Positions 17,587-26,198 of a DNA stretch of 64,000 nt are shown here, in pieces. Origin of the DNA: Pseudomonas purpurea (lineage in GTDB: Bacteria > Pseudomonadota > Gammaproteobacteria > Pseudomonadales > Pseudomonadaceae). Position 1 is the stretch's first letter. Every line of letters starts with the position of its first letter. The stretch covers positions 4,480,001 to 4,544,000 of the forward strand of contig NZ_CP150918.1 of NCBI RefSeq assembly GCF_039908635.1. Direction: 5' to 3'. The position numbers were made by a program, and so were the translations under genes. Under the pieces are notes generated by a model, which did not search any database, was not told the DNA's origin, and saw nothing but the letters and a program-made list of their open reading frames with translations.

Positions 17587-18684
17587 ATGCTGCGACGCCA
17601 GGTTTTGACAGTGGGCAGCTTGTTGCTGGGTGCCGTGACGCTGGGCGGCTGGAAGCTGTTCAAGCAAAAGGACCACGGCCCCTTGCTGCTCTCGGCCCGC
17701 GACGACAGCGACGGCAAGCACTACGCCGTCGGCTATCGGCTGGACGGCACGCCAGTGTTCACCACCCAGGTCGGCCTGCGTTGCCATGACATCATCAACC
17801 ACCCGACGCTGCCGATGGCCTTGTTTGTCGCCCGGCGTCCCGGCACCGAAAGTTACCTGATCGACCTGCGCGACGGCACGCTGCTGCAAACCGTGGTGTC
17901 GCAACCCGGTCGGCACTTCTACGGCCACGCGGTGATTCATCACAGTGGCGAGTGGCTGTACGCCACTGAAAACGACACCACCGACCCGGGTCGCGGCCTG
18001 CTCGGGGTGTACCGGTTCGAAGGCGAGCGGCTGGTGCACAGCGGCGAGATGTCCACCCACGGCATCGGCCCGCATCAAGTGTCGTGGATGCCCGACGGTG
18101 AAACCCTGGTGGTGGCCAACGGCGGCATTCGCACCGAGGCCGAGAGCCGGGTCGAAATGAACCTCAACGCCATGGAGCCGAGCCTGGTGCTGATGCAGCG
18201 CGACGGCACCCTGCTGAGCAAGGAAACCCTGGCCCAGCAGATGAACAGCGTGCGGCACATGGGCATTGCCAGCGACGGCACCATCGTCACCGGCCAACAA
18301 TTCATGGGCGCCGCTCATGAGTCGTCCGAGCTGTTGGCGATCAAGCGTCCCGGCCAGCCCTTCGTGGCGTTCCCGGTCGCCGAGCAACAATTGCAGGCGA
18401 TGGGGCACTACACCGCGAGCGTCGCGGTGCACAGCGATCTGCGTCTGGTGGCCCTCACGGCACCGCGCGGCAACCGCTTTTTCATCTGGGACCTGGACAG
18501 CGGCGCACTGCGTCTCGATGCGCCGCTGCCGGACTGCGCCGGGGTCGGCGCGGTGGCTGACGGTTTCGTCGTCACTTCCGGCCAGGGGCGTTGCCGCTTC
18601 TACGATTGCCGCCAGGCTCCCCTCGTTGCAAAGCCCCTCGATTTACCCGCAGGACTCTGGGACAACCATCTTCACCTGATCTGA
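17587..18684 (+). CDS. DUF1513 beta-propeller-like exported protein
   Basis: 365 residues from the ATG preceded by GAGAGGTAGCGCC. The N-terminus MLRRQVLTVGSLLLGA has a twin-arginine-like RRQVL before the hydrophobic core, suggesting Tat or Sec export. The rest has repeated short beta segments (for example HAVIHHSGEWLYATEND and GIGPHQVSWMPDGETLVVAN) typical of a beta-propeller, as in DUF1513 proteins. It is the last gene of the imelysin/di-haem operon, which makes an accessory role in the same periplasmic iron process likely. Confidence 0.85.
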   Translation: MLRRQVLTVGSLLLGAVTLGGWKLFKQKDHGPLLLSARDDSDGKHYAVGYRLDGTPVFTTQVGLRCHDIINHPTLPMALFVARRPGTESYLIDLRDGTLLQTVVSQPGRHFYGHAVIHHSGEWLYATENDTTDPGRGLLGVYRFEGERLVHSGEMSTHGIGPHQVSWMPDGETLVVANGGIRTEAESRVEMNLNAMEPSLVLMQRDGTLLSKETLAQQMNSVRHMGIASDGTIVTGQQFMGAAHESSELLAIKRPGQPFVAFPVAEQQLQAMGHYTASVAVHSDLRLVALTAPRGNRFFIWDLDSGALRLDAPLPDCAGVGAVADGFVVTSGQGRCRFYDCRQAPLVAKPLDLPAGLWDNHLHLI

Positions 18685-18688
18685 CCTC

Positions 18689-18738
18689 GCACGTCCCTTG
18701 CAGGAGCAAAGCTTGCTCTGCTCCTGCAAGGGACGTGC
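18689..18738. terminator. Long perfect hairpin between the DUF1513 gene and mexV
   Basis: Two exact 20-bp arms (GCACGTCCCTTGCAGGAGCA and complement) with a 10-nt loop, starting 4 bases after the stop codon. There is no U-run. The tip resembles a single REP unit (GGAGCAAAGCTTGCTC), so it may be a REP-derived element acting as a transcript end or stabiliser. Confidence 0.6.
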
Positions 18739-18839
18739 TCTGCCTGTTAGACGTGTCAGTTGGATTCCCCCCCGCACTCGGAGTAATGTCAGCGTCTGAC
18801 TCGCCAGTTTTTTCCGGTTCATCTCCAAGGATGTGGAAT

Positions 18840-19991
18840 ATGCTGCGCCGCCGCATGCTGATCATGTTGGGTGTTGTCCTGTTGATCATCCTGATGCTGG
18901 GAGGCTACAAAGCCTTCTCCATCTACAAAATGGTCCAGACCTTCGCCGTACCGAAACCGCCAATCAGCGTCGCCGTGGCCACCGCCACCGAACGCCCGTG
19001 GCAAGCGCGCCTGCCCACGGTCGGCACGCTCAAGGCGCTGCAAGGGGTGAACCTGAGCCTGGAGATCGCCGGTACGGTCAAGGACGTGCAGTTCGAGTCC
19101 GGGCAGAAGGTCACCGCCGGCCAGCCCATCGTGCAACTCGACAGCGCCGTCGAAAGCGCCCTGCTCGAAACCGCCCAGGCGGACCTCGGCCTGGCCCAAC
19201 TGGATTACGGTCGCGGCAGCCAACTGGTGGGCAGCCAGGCAATCTCCAAAGGCGAGTTCGACCGCCTCACCGCGCAGCTTGCCAAGAACAAGGCCACGGT
19301 CAATCAGCTCAAGGCTGCACTGGCGAAGAAGCACATCGTTGCGCCGTTCAGCGGCACCATCGGCATTCGTCAGGTCGACGTCGGCGACTTCCTTCCCAGC
19401 GGCACGGTAATCGCCACCCTGCAAGACCTGAGCAGCCTCTACGTGGACTTCTACGTCCCCGAACAAGCCGTGCCGAAAATTGCCCTGGGCCAAGGGGTAC
19501 ACGTCAGTGTGTCGGCGTATCCGAGCCTGGACTTCCCCGGCACCATCAGCGCCATCAACCCGAAAGTCGAAAACAGCACCCGCAACGTGCTGGTCCGCGC
19601 CACCCTGGCCAACCCTGACGGCAAGTTGCTACCGGGCATGTTCGCCGACCTTCAGGTGCTGCTGCCGAACCCGCAGCCAAAAATCGTCGTGCCGGAAAGC
19701 GCCATCACCTACACCCTCTATGGCAACTCGCTGTACGTGGTGGCCGAGAAGAAAGCCGCCGATGGCAGCGTTGAAAAAGACGACAAGGGCCAGCCGATCC
19801 TGGTCGCCGAACGGCGCTTCATCGAGACCGGCGAACGCCGCGAGGGCCTGGTGCTGATTACCAAAGGCCTGCAAAACGGCGAGCAGGTGGTCAGCGGCGG
19901 CCAGATCAAACTGGACAACGGCGCGCATATCGCCATCAGCGCCGACAAGACCCTGCCCGCCGAACAGACGAGCCCGCCCCGCACGAACTGA
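18840..19991 (+). CDS. mexV: RND efflux periplasmic adaptor, MexV-like
   Basis: 383 residues from the ATG that has AAGG at 9-nt spacing; the ATG at 18831 is too close to that site. An N-terminal membrane helix (MLIMLGVVLLIILMLGGYKA) replaces a lipobox. Then come the barrel-sandwich hybrid (LSLEIAGTVKDVQFESGQKV), a short alpha hairpin and the beta-barrel (VDVGDFLPSGTVIATLQDLS). It forms the periplasmic bridge for the pump encoded 13 bases downstream. MexV is assigned by its position next to the imelysin cluster, as I recall from P. aeruginosa. Confidence 0.82.
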   Translation: MLRRRMLIMLGVVLLIILMLGGYKAFSIYKMVQTFAVPKPPISVAVATATERPWQARLPTVGTLKALQGVNLSLEIAGTVKDVQFESGQKVTAGQPIVQLDSAVESALLETAQADLGLAQLDYGRGSQLVGSQAISKGEFDRLTAQLAKNKATVNQLKAALAKKHIVAPFSGTIGIRQVDVGDFLPSGTVIATLQDLSSLYVDFYVPEQAVPKIALGQGVHVSVSAYPSLDFPGTISAINPKVENSTRNVLVRATLANPDGKLLPGMFADLQVLLPNPQPKIVVPESAITYTLYGNSLYVVAEKKAADGSVEKDDKGQPILVAERRFIETGERREGLVLITKGLQNGEQVVSGGQIKLDNGAHIAISADKTLPAEQTSPPRTN

Positions 19992-20004
19992 TCAAGGAAC
20001 CTCC

Positions 20005-23000
20005 ATGGCTTTTACCGATCCGTTCATCCGCCGCCCGGTGCTCGCCACGGTGGTGAGCCTGTTGATTGTGCTGCTGGGCTTCCAGGCCTGGAGCAAACTG
20101 CCGCTGCGCCAGTACCCGCAGATGGAAAACGCGCTGATCACGGTGACCACCGCTTACCCCGGCGCCAACGCCGAAACCATCCAGGGCTACATTACCCAAC
20201 CGATGCAGCAAAGCCTGGCGAGTGCCGAGGGCATCGACTACATGACCTCGGTCAGCCGCCAGAACTTCTCGGTGATTTCGATCTACGCACGCATCGGCTC
20301 CAACAGCGACCGGCTGTTCACCGAACTGCTGGCCAAGGCCAACGAGGTCAAGAACAAGCTGCCGCAAGACGCCGAAGACCCGGTGCTGAGTAAGGAAGCA
20401 GCCGACGCCTCGGCGCTGATGTACATCAGTTTCTTCAGCAAGGAACTGAACAACCCGCAGATCACCGATTACCTGTCACGGGTGATCCAGCCCAAACTGG
20501 CGACGCTGCCCGGCATGGCCGAAGCCGAGATTCTTGGCAACCAGGTGTTCGCCATGCGCCTGTGGCTCGACCCGGTGAAACTGGCCGGTTACGGCCTCAG
20601 CGCCAGCGACGTCACCACCGCCGTGCGCCAATACAACTTCCTGTCGGCGGCCGGCGAGGTCAAAGGCGAGTATGTCGTCACCAGTATCAACGCCAACACC
20701 GAACTCAAATCCGCCGAAGCCTTCGCCGCCATCCCGCTGAAAACCGTGGGCGACAGCCGGGTGCTGCTCAGTGATGTGGCCCGGGTGGAAATGGGTGCGG
20801 AAAACTACGACTCGGTCAGCTCATTCGGCGGCACGCCGTCGGTGTACATCGGCATCAAGGCTACGCCGGGCGCCAACCCGCTGGACGTGATCAAGGAAGT
20901 GCGCAAGCTCATGCCGGAGTTGGAATCCCAACTGCCGCCCAACCTCAAGGCCGAAATTGCCTATGACGCCACGCTGTTCATCCAGGCATCGATCAACGAA
21001 GTGGTGAAAACCCTCTTCGAAGCGGTGCTGATCGTGATCGTCGTGGTGTTCCTGTTCCTGGGAGCGTTGCGCTCGGTGGTGATCCCGGTGGTCACCATTC
21101 CGCTGTCGATGATCGGCGTGATGTTCTTCATGCAACTGATGGGCTACTCGATCAACCTGCTGACGCTGCTGGCCATGGTGCTGGCGATCGGCCTGGTGGT
21201 GGACGATGCCATTGTCGTGGTGGAGAACATCCACCGGCACATCGAGGAAGGTAAAACCCCGCTGGACGCCGCCCTCGAAGGCGCACGGGAAATCGCCATG
21301 CCGGTGGTCTCGATGACCATTACCCTGGCGGCGGTCTACGCCCCCATCGGCTTCCTGACGGGGCTGACCGGCGCATTGTTCAAGGAGTTTGCGCTGACCC
21401 TGGCCGGCGCCGTGGTGATTTCCGGGATCGTCGCCCTGACCTTGTCGCCGATGATGTGCGCCCTGCTCCTGCGCCATGACGAAAACCCGAGCGGCCTGGC
21501 CCATCGCCTCGACCGGATCTTTGAAGGCCTCAAACAACGCTACCAACGCACGCTGCACGGCACGCTCAACACCCGGCCGGTGGTGCTGGTGTTCGCGGTG
21601 ATCGTGCTGTGCCTGATTCCGGTGTTGCTCAAGTTCACCAAATCGGAACTGGCGCCAGACGAAGACCAGGGCATCATTTTCATGATGGCCAACGCACCGC
21701 AGCCGACGAACCTCAATTACCTCAACACCTACACCGATGAATTCATCACGATCTTCAAGGAGTTTCCCGAGTACTACTCGTCCTTCCAGATCAACGGGTT
21801 CAATGGCGTTCAGTCGGGGATCGGCGGTTTCCTGCTCAAGCCGTGGAACGAGCGCAGCCGTACCCAGATGCAAATCCTCCCCGAGGTGCAGGGCAAGCTC
21901 TCCAGCATCAGCGGGCTGCAAATCTTCGGCTTCAACCTGCCCTCCCTGCCGGGGACCGGTGAAGGGCTGCCGTTTCAGTTCGTCATCAACACCGCCAATG
22001 ACTACGAATCGCTGCTGAACGTGGCGGACCGGGTGAAGAAACGCGCGCTGGAATCCGGCAAGTTTGCCTTTCTCGACATCGACCTGGCGTTCGACAAACC
22101 TGAGGTAGTGGTCGACATCGACCGCGCCAAAGCGGCGCAGATGGGCGTTTCCATGCAGGACCTGGGCGCCACGCTGGCGACCTTGCTGGGCGAAGCCGAA
22201 ATCAATCGTTTCACCATCGAGGGTCGCAGCTACAAGGTCATCGCCCAGGTGGAGCGTGCCTATCGGGACAATCCCGAGTGGCTGAACAACTACTACGTGA
22301 AAAACGCCAAGGCTGAGCTGTTACCCCTGTCGACGCTGATCACCGTCACCGACCGGGCCCGACCGCGACAGCTGAATCAGTTCCAGCAACTCAATTCGGC
22401 CATTGTCTCGGGCGTGCCGCTGGTCAGCATGGGCGAAGCACTGGACACCGTGCGCCAGATCGCCAGTGAGGAAGCCCCGCCGGGCTACGCCTTCGACTAC
22501 GCAGGCGCGGCGCGGCAGTTCTTTCAGGAAGGCAGCGCGCTGTGGGTGACCTTTGCCCTGGCATTGGCCATCATTTTCCTGGTGCTGGCGGCGCAGTTCG
22601 AAAGTTTCCGCGACCCGCTGGTGATTCTGGTGACCGTGCCGCTGTCGATCTGCGGTGCCTTGATTCCGTTGTTCCTGGGCTGGTCGAGCATGAACATCTA
22701 CACCCAGGTCGGCCTGGTGACCTTGATCGGGCTCATCAGCAAACACGGGATCCTGATCGTCGAGTTCGCCAACCAGTTGCGCAAGGACAAAGGGCTGAGC
22801 GCGCGGGACGCGGTGGAGGAAGCGGCGGCCATTCGTCTGCGGCCGGTGTTGATGACCACGGCCGCCATGGTGTTCGGCATGGTGCCGTTGATCATCGCTA
22901 CGGGGGCCGGCGCGGTCAGCCGCTTCGACATCGGTACGGTGATCGCCACCGGCATGTCGATTGGCACGCTCTTCACGTTGTTCGTGTTGCCCTGCGTCTA

Positions 23001-23031
23001 CACCGTGCTGGCCAGGTCCGACAAGACCTGA
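20005..23031 (+). CDS. mexW: RND multidrug efflux inner-membrane transporter, MexW-like
   Basis: 1008 residues, full length for the HAE1 RND class. MAFTDPFIRRPVLATVVSLL gives TM1, then the large porter domain (LRQYPQMENALITVTTAYPG), and TM4 with the proton-relay Asp pair in AIGLVVDDAIVVVENIHRHI. The second half repeats the layout with GLISKHGILIVEFANQLR. It is driven by the proton gradient and works with the adaptor upstream. No outer-membrane channel gene is present, so it likely uses OprM or another shared channel. No local repressor gene is visible either. Confidence 0.9.
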   Translation: MAFTDPFIRRPVLATVVSLLIVLLGFQAWSKLPLRQYPQMENALITVTTAYPGANAETIQGYITQPMQQSLASAEGIDYMTSVSRQNFSVISIYARIGSNSDRLFTELLAKANEVKNKLPQDAEDPVLSKEAADASALMYISFFSKELNNPQITDYLSRVIQPKLATLPGMAEAEILGNQVFAMRLWLDPVKLAGYGLSASDVTTAVRQYNFLSAAGEVKGEYVVTSINANTELKSAEAFAAIPLKTVGDSRVLLSDVARVEMGAENYDSVSSFGGTPSVYIGIKATPGANPLDVIKEVRKLMPELESQLPPNLKAEIAYDATLFIQASINEVVKTLFEAVLIVIVVVFLFLGALRSVVIPVVTIPLSMIGVMFFMQLMGYSINLLTLLAMVLAIGLVVDDAIVVVENIHRHIEEGKTPLDAALEGAREIAMPVVSMTITLAAVYAPIGFLTGLTGALFKEFALTLAGAVVISGIVALTLSPMMCALLLRHDENPSGLAHRLDRIFEGLKQRYQRTLHGTLNTRPVVLVFAVIVLCLIPVLLKFTKSELAPDEDQGIIFMMANAPQPTNLNYLNTYTDEFITIFKEFPEYYSSFQINGFNGVQSGIGGFLLKPWNERSRTQMQILPEVQGKLSSISGLQIFGFNLPSLPGTGEGLPFQFVINTANDYESLLNVADRVKKRALESGKFAFLDIDLAFDKPEVVVDIDRAKAAQMGVSMQDLGATLATLLGEAEINRFTIEGRSYKVIAQVERAYRDNPEWLNNYYVKNAKAELLPLSTLITVTDRARPRQLNQFQQLNSAIVSGVPLVSMGEALDTVRQIASEEAPPGYAFDYAGAARQFFQEGSALWVTFALALAIIFLVLAAQFESFRDPLVILVTVPLSICGALIPLFLGWSSMNIYTQVGLVTLIGLISKHGILIVEFANQLRKDKGLSARDAVEEAAAIRLRPVLMTTAAMVFGMVPLIIATGAGAVSRFDIGTVIATGMSIGTLFTLFVLPCVYTVLARSDKT

Positions 23032-23059
23032 GGCCGTCATCGGTGACCGTGCAATAACA

Positions 23060-23084
23060 AAAGGCCTCGCAATGCGAGGCCTTT
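23060..23084 (+). terminator. Terminator after the mexVW-like operon
   Basis: AAAGGCCTCGCA/TGCGAGGCCTTT, 12-bp perfect stem, shared by convergent genes. Confidence 0.85.
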
Positions 23085-23106
23085 CATAGGGACGTCGTGT
23101 GGGATA

Positions 23107-23334
23107 TCAGCTCTGAGGCTTCATGCCTTGAGAAAGTCCGAACATGAACAACAACAAATCATGATCGGGTTTGGTCGCCTGCGATACCTTGGCAACCCGT
23201 GGCAAAGGGCAATGCGCACCGTCATGGGCGGAACTGAGGAACTGGGTTTTAGGCTGCTCCCAGGCCGCCACTGCCAATGAAGCAACTGCCAAGGCTCCTA
23301 GCAAGAACACTCCTCGTGCAATTTCTAATTTCAT
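23107..23334 (-). CDS. Small exported hypothetical protein
   Basis: 75 residues with a clear signal peptide (MKLEIARGVFLLGALAVASLAVAA) and a mature part of about 50 residues containing one Cys (AHCPLPRVAK). Its start overlaps the stop of the upstream kinase gene by 4 bases, so it is translationally coupled to the methyltransferase-kinase operon and may belong to the ColR regulon. I do not recognise a family. Confidence 0.65.
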   Translation of the reverse strand: MKLEIARGVFLLGALAVASLAVAAWEQPKTQFLSSAHDGAHCPLPRVAKVSQATKPDHDLLLFMFGLSQGMKPQS

Positions 23335-24050
23335 CGCTGTAAACCTTTGATAGCGCTGCCAAACGCCGTCTCATAAAAGTAGACGAGCCTGGCCCAGTAC
23401 GCTGCACTCCACGACGAATGGCGACGTAATTGTTTCATGTCGTGGGACGCCGCACGGGCCCGGGTCAAGCGCCGCCGGGACTTCTCCAGATCCAGCAGTG
23501 CAACCTCCACCGCAGCCGTATCGCCTTCACCACTCACCCGCACGAAAATATGCTTGAGGTACAGGCAGCCGTGCTGCCAGCGGCCCCGGTGCATACGGGC
23601 CAGGGTCAGTGCCAACTCGCGCAACAATCGGTCATGCACGACGTCACCGTAGCGCTCCAGACCACCGGCGGCGTACCACTGGTCGATCTCGATGAAACCT
23701 TCCAGCTCAGCCGTGACCAGCATTGCGCGCCACGGCTGCCCGGCCTCACGTTGGGCCCCGCAAAACACCAGTTCCGGAACCCGCACATCGTGCAAGCGCA
23801 GGCCTTCCAGTGCCTCACGCTCGCGCAACACGGTCGGGCGACCGAAGGGGTACAGCCAGCTGCGATAAATATGCCCGGTCTGCCGTTTGGCGTAGAGCAA
23901 CCGTCCGTCGCTGCTGGTGAGTCGCTGTACTCCGCTTTCCCCGCCCCGACGCTGGTTGGGGGCTTCAACCCACTCGCCATGCTGGCGCCAGAAATAGTCG
24001 AAGCGTTGTTGCGAAGTGACTTCCGTGTCCGATACATAATCGACTGCCAT
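23331..24050 (-). CDS. LPS core kinase, InaA/WapQ-like
   Basis: 239 residues from MAVDYVSDTEVTSQQRFDYF. The protein-kinase-like fold of the LPS heptose kinase group (InaA/WaaP/WapQ) is visible: YAKRQTGHIY (likely ATP Lys), LTLARMHRGRWQHGCLYLKHI (catalytic loop with the HGCLYLKHI element) and ALLDLEKSRR (metal-binding DLE/DxE). It would phosphorylate inner-core LPS in the cytoplasm. It lies 4 bases from the methyltransferase gene. A ColRS-controlled methyltransferase/wapQ pair has been described in P. fluorescens WCS365, which this matches. Confidence 0.85.
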   Translation of the reverse strand: MAVDYVSDTEVTSQQRFDYFWRQHGEWVEAPNQRRGGESGVQRLTSSDGRLLYAKRQTGHIYRSWLYPFGRPTVLREREALEGLRLHDVRVPELVFCGAQREAGQPWRAMLVTAELEGFIEIDQWYAAGGLERYGDVVHDRLLRELALTLARMHRGRWQHGCLYLKHIFVRVSGEGDTAAVEVALLDLEKSRRRLTRARAASHDMKQLRRHSSWSAAYWARLVYFYETAFGSAIKGLQR

Positions 24051-24054
24051 CCGT

Positions 24055-24738
24055 TTACCTCTTGCGCAGTACGTAAACCCGCCACATGGCATAAAGCGGA
24101 ATAAAGTTCAGGTGCTCCTGAATGCGAAACCCCGCTTGCCTGAATTCGTCTTCAATCGTAGCAGCTGGTAACACAAAGCGATTTTGGTAACCGCCCTGTT
24201 CTTCGCCCAACCGGCGTTTTTGCTCCAGGCGTTTACGTTTCCAGGCCTTGAAATTGCCGTCTACCCACAGCGAAACAATCACGCTGTCGCGGGTAACCCG
24301 TTGAAATTCCTGCAAGATGGCCAACCGATGAGCCGGGTCGCCGATGTGATGGAGCAGCCGCATGCAAAAAATGCTGTCGACTGCGTTATCCGGCAAGTCG
24401 ATGGCAAATGCTGAGGTCTGCAAGGGTTGTACCCGTTTCACCACGTCGGCCGGTTGGGCCAGGGCGGCGATCTCGAGCATGGCGGCCGAATTGTCTGCGC
24501 CGATAATCACGCGGTTCGGCTTTTCCGCCAGCAGCGGCCAGAAGCGGCCTACGCCACAAGGCAGGTCAAGTACCAGCCCAGGCTCTCCCGCCAGGGCCAG
24601 AGCGCCCCTGGCCAGTTGCTCGTCACGCTTGTGGGACAACTTGCGGGCAAGGCCGTCCTGATGCTTGAGCAAGTACTCCTGCGCATGCTGCTGGTCGTAC
24701 TTGTTGGAGAATGGAAGTTTGATCGGGGTGGCCATCAT
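24055..24738 (-). CDS. Class I SAM-dependent methyltransferase of the ColR-linked operon
   Basis: 227 residues. The start at 24738 has AGGAG at good spacing; a TTG at 24741 is also open. The SAM motif I is VLDLPCGVGRFWPLL with the following acidic position in IIGADNSAAML, and motif II/III lies in VDSIFCMRLLHHIGDP. It is followed immediately by the LPS kinase gene, so it probably acts on LPS or in the same envelope pathway. A ColR-box-like sequence lies 67 bases upstream of the start. Confidence 0.88.
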   Translation of the reverse strand: MMATPIKLPFSNKYDQQHAQEYLLKHQDGLARKLSHKRDEQLARGALALAGEPGLVLDLPCGVGRFWPLLAEKPNRVIIGADNSAAMLEIAALAQPADVVKRVQPLQTSAFAIDLPDNAVDSIFCMRLLHHIGDPAHRLAILQEFQRVTRDSVIVSLWVDGNFKAWKRKRLEQKRRLGEEQGGYQNRFVLPAATIEDEFRQAGFRIQEHLNFIPLYAMWRVYVLRKR

Positions 24739-24804
24739 CAAGGACTCCTGGGGCTGATGATGGCCACCTTAGGCAGCCAGATGTCAGCGTCAGGTCATCC
24801 CTTT

Positions 24805-24820
24805 GTGAAAACTTCGTCCC
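24805..24820 (-). promoter_or_regulatory. Putative ColR box before the methyltransferase/kinase operon
   Basis: On the minus strand GGGACGAAGTTTTCAC. It shares AC(A/G)AAGTTTTCAC with the site at 26992 and agrees partly with the published ColR consensus as I remember it (a YYNASNNYTTTTTSAC-like sequence). Confidence 0.55.
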
Positions 24821-24917
24821 GTCCAATCCTCAACTATTTCAAGGTTTTACACGACAAAAGAGCGGTCGGCGGCCAGCCCCCAGCGACGTTGGCGCCGGGC
24901 CCCGGCCACCGCCGCTC

Positions 24918-26198
24918 TCAGGGTTTTGAGGGATGCAACTCGACCTGGAAACGACAACCGTTGGGCTCCATGGTGCTGAGGCTGACGGTCCAGCCCTGGT
25001 TCTCGCAAATGCGCTGAACCAATGACAACCCCAACCCCAGGCCTTCGCCGCGATTCTCACTGCCACGCACGAACGGCTCGAACATCGCTTCGCGTTTTTC
25101 CTCGGGGATACCCACGCCGCTGTCTTCGACCACAAACCCGCGTGGCTGAAGGGTCAAACGGATGAACCCGCTGTCGGTGTAGTGCAGGGCATTGCGCAGC
25201 AGGTTGCCCATGACCGCGTGCAGCAACGTCGCGTTGTAGCAGGTGCCCAGCGGATGGTCAGGCTCAAACGTCAGTGCCAGCCCCTTGCTCTGGATCGGTT
25301 CGCGCCACAGGCCGAGCAACTCCTCGGCGACTTGTTGCAAGGTCTGCTGAGGCGACATGCTCGCGTCTTCACGCTGGGCCCGCGCCAGCATGAGAAAGGT
25401 TTGCACCAGCTCGCGCATTTCTTCGCACGCCCGGGCAATACGCTCGACCTGTGCCCGGCCGCGCTGGTCGATACCGGGGTTTTCCAGCAACAGCTCGCAG
25501 GAGCTGGCCAGCACCATCAACGGCGTGCGCAATTCGTGGCTGACGTCACTGGTGAACAACCGCTCGCGGGTCAACGCCTGGCGCAGGCGCCCCAGGGTGG
25601 CGTCGAAGGCCACCGCCAGTTCTCCCACTTCATCGGCCGCGTAGTCCGGCGCCAGGGGCGGCGCCAGCCCCAGCAACTGATCGCGATGACGCACTTGCCG
25701 GGCCAGCCGCACCACTGGCGCCATCACCTTGCGCGCCAGGATCCAGCCCAAAAATACCGCCAGCGCCAGGCTCAGGACAAACCCCACCAGCACCACGGCA
25801 AACAGCACCCGCTCGCGCTCCTCGAAATCACTCTGGTCTTGCAGCAGGACGTAGCGCCGCCCGTCGACGATTTCCACAATGGCGTGATACGACAGCTGTT
25901 CGCGAAAGACTTCATGGAACCCGGCATCCAGGTTGCGCAGGTCCTTGGGCAGGTCGAAGTCGCCCGGGCCACCGCTGAAGTAAAACAACTGGTCGGGCTC
26001 GGGACGGTGACTCCAGTCAGACATGCTGTCCATCAACAGCAAGCGCTGCAAATCGCCGCCCAGGCCTGCGGAGATCAGTTTTTCTTCAACCAGGTGCACG
26101 GTCGCCACAATCCCCATGGCGAACGCCCCTGCCACCAGCGCGCTCATCAACGCAAAGGCGATGATGATCCGCTGGGCAAGGCTCTGCTTAAACTCCAT
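24918..26198 (-). CDS. colS: Sensor histidine kinase ColS
   Basis: 426 residues from MEFKQSLAQRIIIAFALMSA. TM1 is at about 11-33, with a short periplasmic domain and TM2 at about 133-155. Then come a HAMP-like region, the His-phosphoacceptor box FTSDVSHELRTPLMV, and ATPase boxes NLLRNALHYTD and GVGIP/GLGLGLSL. The residues reported for ferric iron/zinc sensing in P. putida ColS (His35, Glu38, Glu96, Glu126, Glu129) are all at the same numbers here. It overlaps colR by 11 bases and so is in one operon. Confidence 0.93.
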   Translation of the reverse strand: MEFKQSLAQRIIIAFALMSALVAGAFAMGIVATVHLVEEKLISAGLGGDLQRLLLMDSMSDWSHRPEPDQLFYFSGGPGDFDLPKDLRNLDAGFHEVFREQLSYHAIVEIVDGRRYVLLQDQSDFEERERVLFAVVLVGFVLSLALAVFLGWILARKVMAPVVRLARQVRHRDQLLGLAPPLAPDYAADEVGELAVAFDATLGRLRQALTRERLFTSDVSHELRTPLMVLASSCELLLENPGIDQRGRAQVERIARACEEMRELVQTFLMLARAQREDASMSPQQTLQQVAEELLGLWREPIQSKGLALTFEPDHPLGTCYNATLLHAVMGNLLRNALHYTDSGFIRLTLQPRGFVVEDSGVGIPEEKREAMFEPFVRGSENRGEGLGLGLSLVQRICENQGWTVSLSTMEPNGCRFQVELHPSKP

